DNA of 64,000 nucleotides. Source: Frankia sp. AiPa1 (lineage in GTDB: Bacteria; Actinomycetota; Actinomycetes; Frankiales; Frankiaceae). Below are positions 63,141 through 64,000 of this stretch, in pieces. The position numbers and the translations under genes are program-made. The DNA lies in the NCBI RefSeq assembly GCF_023243075.1, contig NZ_JALKFZ020000004.1, positions 124,001-188,000 on the forward strand, read 5' to 3'. The notes beneath the pieces were generated by a model. The model searched no databases. It was given only the letters and a program-made list of their open reading frames with translations, and had not been told where the DNA came from. How positions within the stretch are numbered: the first letter of the stretch is position 1; the number at the start of each line of letters is the position of its first letter.

Positions 63141-64000
63141 GTGCCCAGCCGCGATCGCGTCTATCCGCTGTCGACCGGAGCCACTCCGTCCCCCGAACCG
63201 CCGCAACCCGTGGTGATGCAGCCGTTCCCCGCGGCTGCCCCCCTGCCCGCCGCCGTTCCGGCGCCCGCGCGCGGACCTGGCTCGGCGGCATCGGGCGCTC
63301 CTTCGCCGGGCTCGCCGGCGTCCGGCGGCCTGGTGGACGGCTCCGACGACCTGTCTCGCGCGGTTGCCGCGCTCACCGCACCAGAGCTGGTCACCATCGT
63401 CGATCTGGTCGCCTGGCGGGATGCGCAGTGGCTGCACGTCGCGAACGCGGCCGGATCGGCCCGCATCGCCACGACCGCCGCGGACGGGCCCTGGGAGCTG
63501 CGATCCGGGCGCCATCCGCTTGGCTCGCAGGACCCGATGCACGGGGTGCCGCTCGCGCGGGCACTCGCCGATCCTTCGCCGCCGAACGAGCGCAACGCCT
63601 ATCCGTTCGCCGCGCGTCGACTGCTGTCCGCCTTCGGCGATGCCACGCGCTCCCCGGATCTGATCGTCATCCACACTCCCGGCCACTACTGGCCGGAGCG
63701 TGGCGGTCATCTCGGGGAGCACGGTTCGCTGGACGCCGCCCAGTCCCGGGCCCCGCTGGTGCTTTCCGGAGCCGGTGTGCACGCCCGCGGCCCGCGCGAC
63801 GCGGTGGCCCGGGTTGTCGACATCGCACCGACACTCGCCGCCCTGGCCGGTGTCACCATGCCGGGCGTCGAGGGCACCCCGCTGACTGACCTGGTCACGT
63901 CCGGTGCGCGCCACGTCGTGGGCCTGCTGTGGGACGGGGCGAACTGTAACGATCTTCTGGATCTCGCCCGCTCCGGCGCCCTGCCGAACGTCGCCCGGCT
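63141..64000 (+). CDS. Alkaline-phosphatase-superfamily protein, cut by right edge
   Basis: An open frame from GTG 63141 runs off the window; 286 residues are visible. A Pro/Ala-rich leader (to about 70) precedes a domain with the C-terminal-half features of the phosphatase/sulfatase superfamily: LIVIHTPGHYWP, GGHLGEHGSL (metal His), APLVLSGAGVHARGP and VVDIAPTLAALAGVTMPG. After that comes VVGLLWDGANCNDLLDLARS with GALPNVARL, which reads like the superfamily's N-terminal metal-Asp/nucleophile segment. Order appears permuted, or a second domain begins here. Substrate is unknown. Not membrane-spanning in the visible part, and no signal peptide. Confidence 0.7.
   Translation, partial: MPSRDRVYPLSTGATPSPEPPQPVVMQPFPAAAPLPAAVPAPARGPGSAASGAPSPGSPASGGLVDGSDDLSRAVAALTAPELVTIVDLVAWRDAQWLHVANAAGSARIATTAADGPWELRSGRHPLGSQDPMHGVPLARALADPSPPNERNAYPFAARRLLSAFGDATRSPDLIVIHTPGHYWPERGGHLGEHGSLDAAQSRAPLVLSGAGVHARGPRDAVARVVDIAPTLAALAGVTMPGVEGTPLTDLVTSGARHVVGLLWDGANCNDLLDLARSGALPNVAR

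Noticed and set aside
63141-63560. The His-type domain at the right edge as a complete phosphatase
   Set aside because: The N-terminal metal-Asp/nucleophile motif is missing ahead of it, so alone it cannot form the active site.

Overview
The window is high-GC (roughly 70% or more) actinobacterial chromosome. The case rests on the gene families present: a WhiB7-type regulator with an AT-hook, mycoredoxin, AdnA/AdnB helicase-nucleases, UvrD2 with HRDC, MoeZ, DUF3107, an ANTAR protein, Ku plus a stand-alone LigD polymerase, and GTG/TTG starts. Gene order around sigE-rseA-htrA-tatB-mrp, around parA/DEAD-helicase/ferritin-like/DUF3107/TetR/moeZ/adnAB, and around mrx1-uvrD2-whiB7 matches the conserved order I know from Streptomyces and Mycobacterium. 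The expanded Pro/Ser/Gly-rich tails and many short tandem repeats suggest a Frankia-like organism; the genus is inference. No tRNA, rRNA, intact insertion sequence, prophage or CRISPR array was seen.

Layout. 0-9 kb: a cut-off His-rich gene, an O-methyltransferase, then the envelope-stress set sigE, anti-sigma factor, membrane HtrA protease and tatB, with mrp convergent and a MarR regulator beyond. 9-17 kb: PHP phosphoesterase, a divergent aldehyde dehydrogenase / GABA-type aminotransferase pair, a DUF6758 gene, a lipid/diacylglycerol kinase and ctaD. 17-26 kb: Tat-exported PhoD phosphatase, a suppressor-of-fused protein, a two-domain TerD protein, a 3-hydroxyisobutyrate-dehydrogenase-like enzyme, a channel-less MgtE-N/CBS protein coupled to a DUF1003 membrane protein, and chorismate mutase. 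26-31 kb: an HxlR regulator divergent from an MFS exporter with six palindromic repeats between them, a RecB-like nuclease, an aminotransferase and a reduced monooxygenase-like gene. 31-37 kb: parA, a zinc-ribbon protein, DEAD-box helicase, ferritin-like protein, DUF3107 and TetR. 37-41 kb: the NHEJ pair ligD-polymerase and ku, then a repeat-rich non-coding kilobase holding a small csbD. 41-52 kb: moeZ, an alkyltransferase-like protein, an SDR, adnA and adnB, and an EEP-family enzyme. 52-64 kb: a PucR regulator, a paired M16 protease, a GAF/ANTAR protein, mrx1, uvrD2, whiB7 with a long attenuator-type leader, and a phosphatase-superfamily gene cut by the right edge.

How it works together. Two themes recur. 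The first is envelope, redox and antibiotic stress: SigE/anti-sigma/HtrA/TatB, TerD, mycoredoxin, WhiB7 and HxlR-MFS. I can read ECF-type promoters (GGAAC or GGGAA, 17-18 bases, CGTT or GTT) upstream of sigE, the terD-like gene and mrx1. The second is DNA repair: LigD-Pol/Ku, AdnAB, UvrD2, a RecB-like nuclease and an alkyltransferase-like protein. The most unusual readable structures are the six-copy palindromic array at 26426-26559, the whiB7 leader at 62100-62751, the phosphatase with apparently permuted motif order at 63141-64000, and the hairpin element at 40747-40809.
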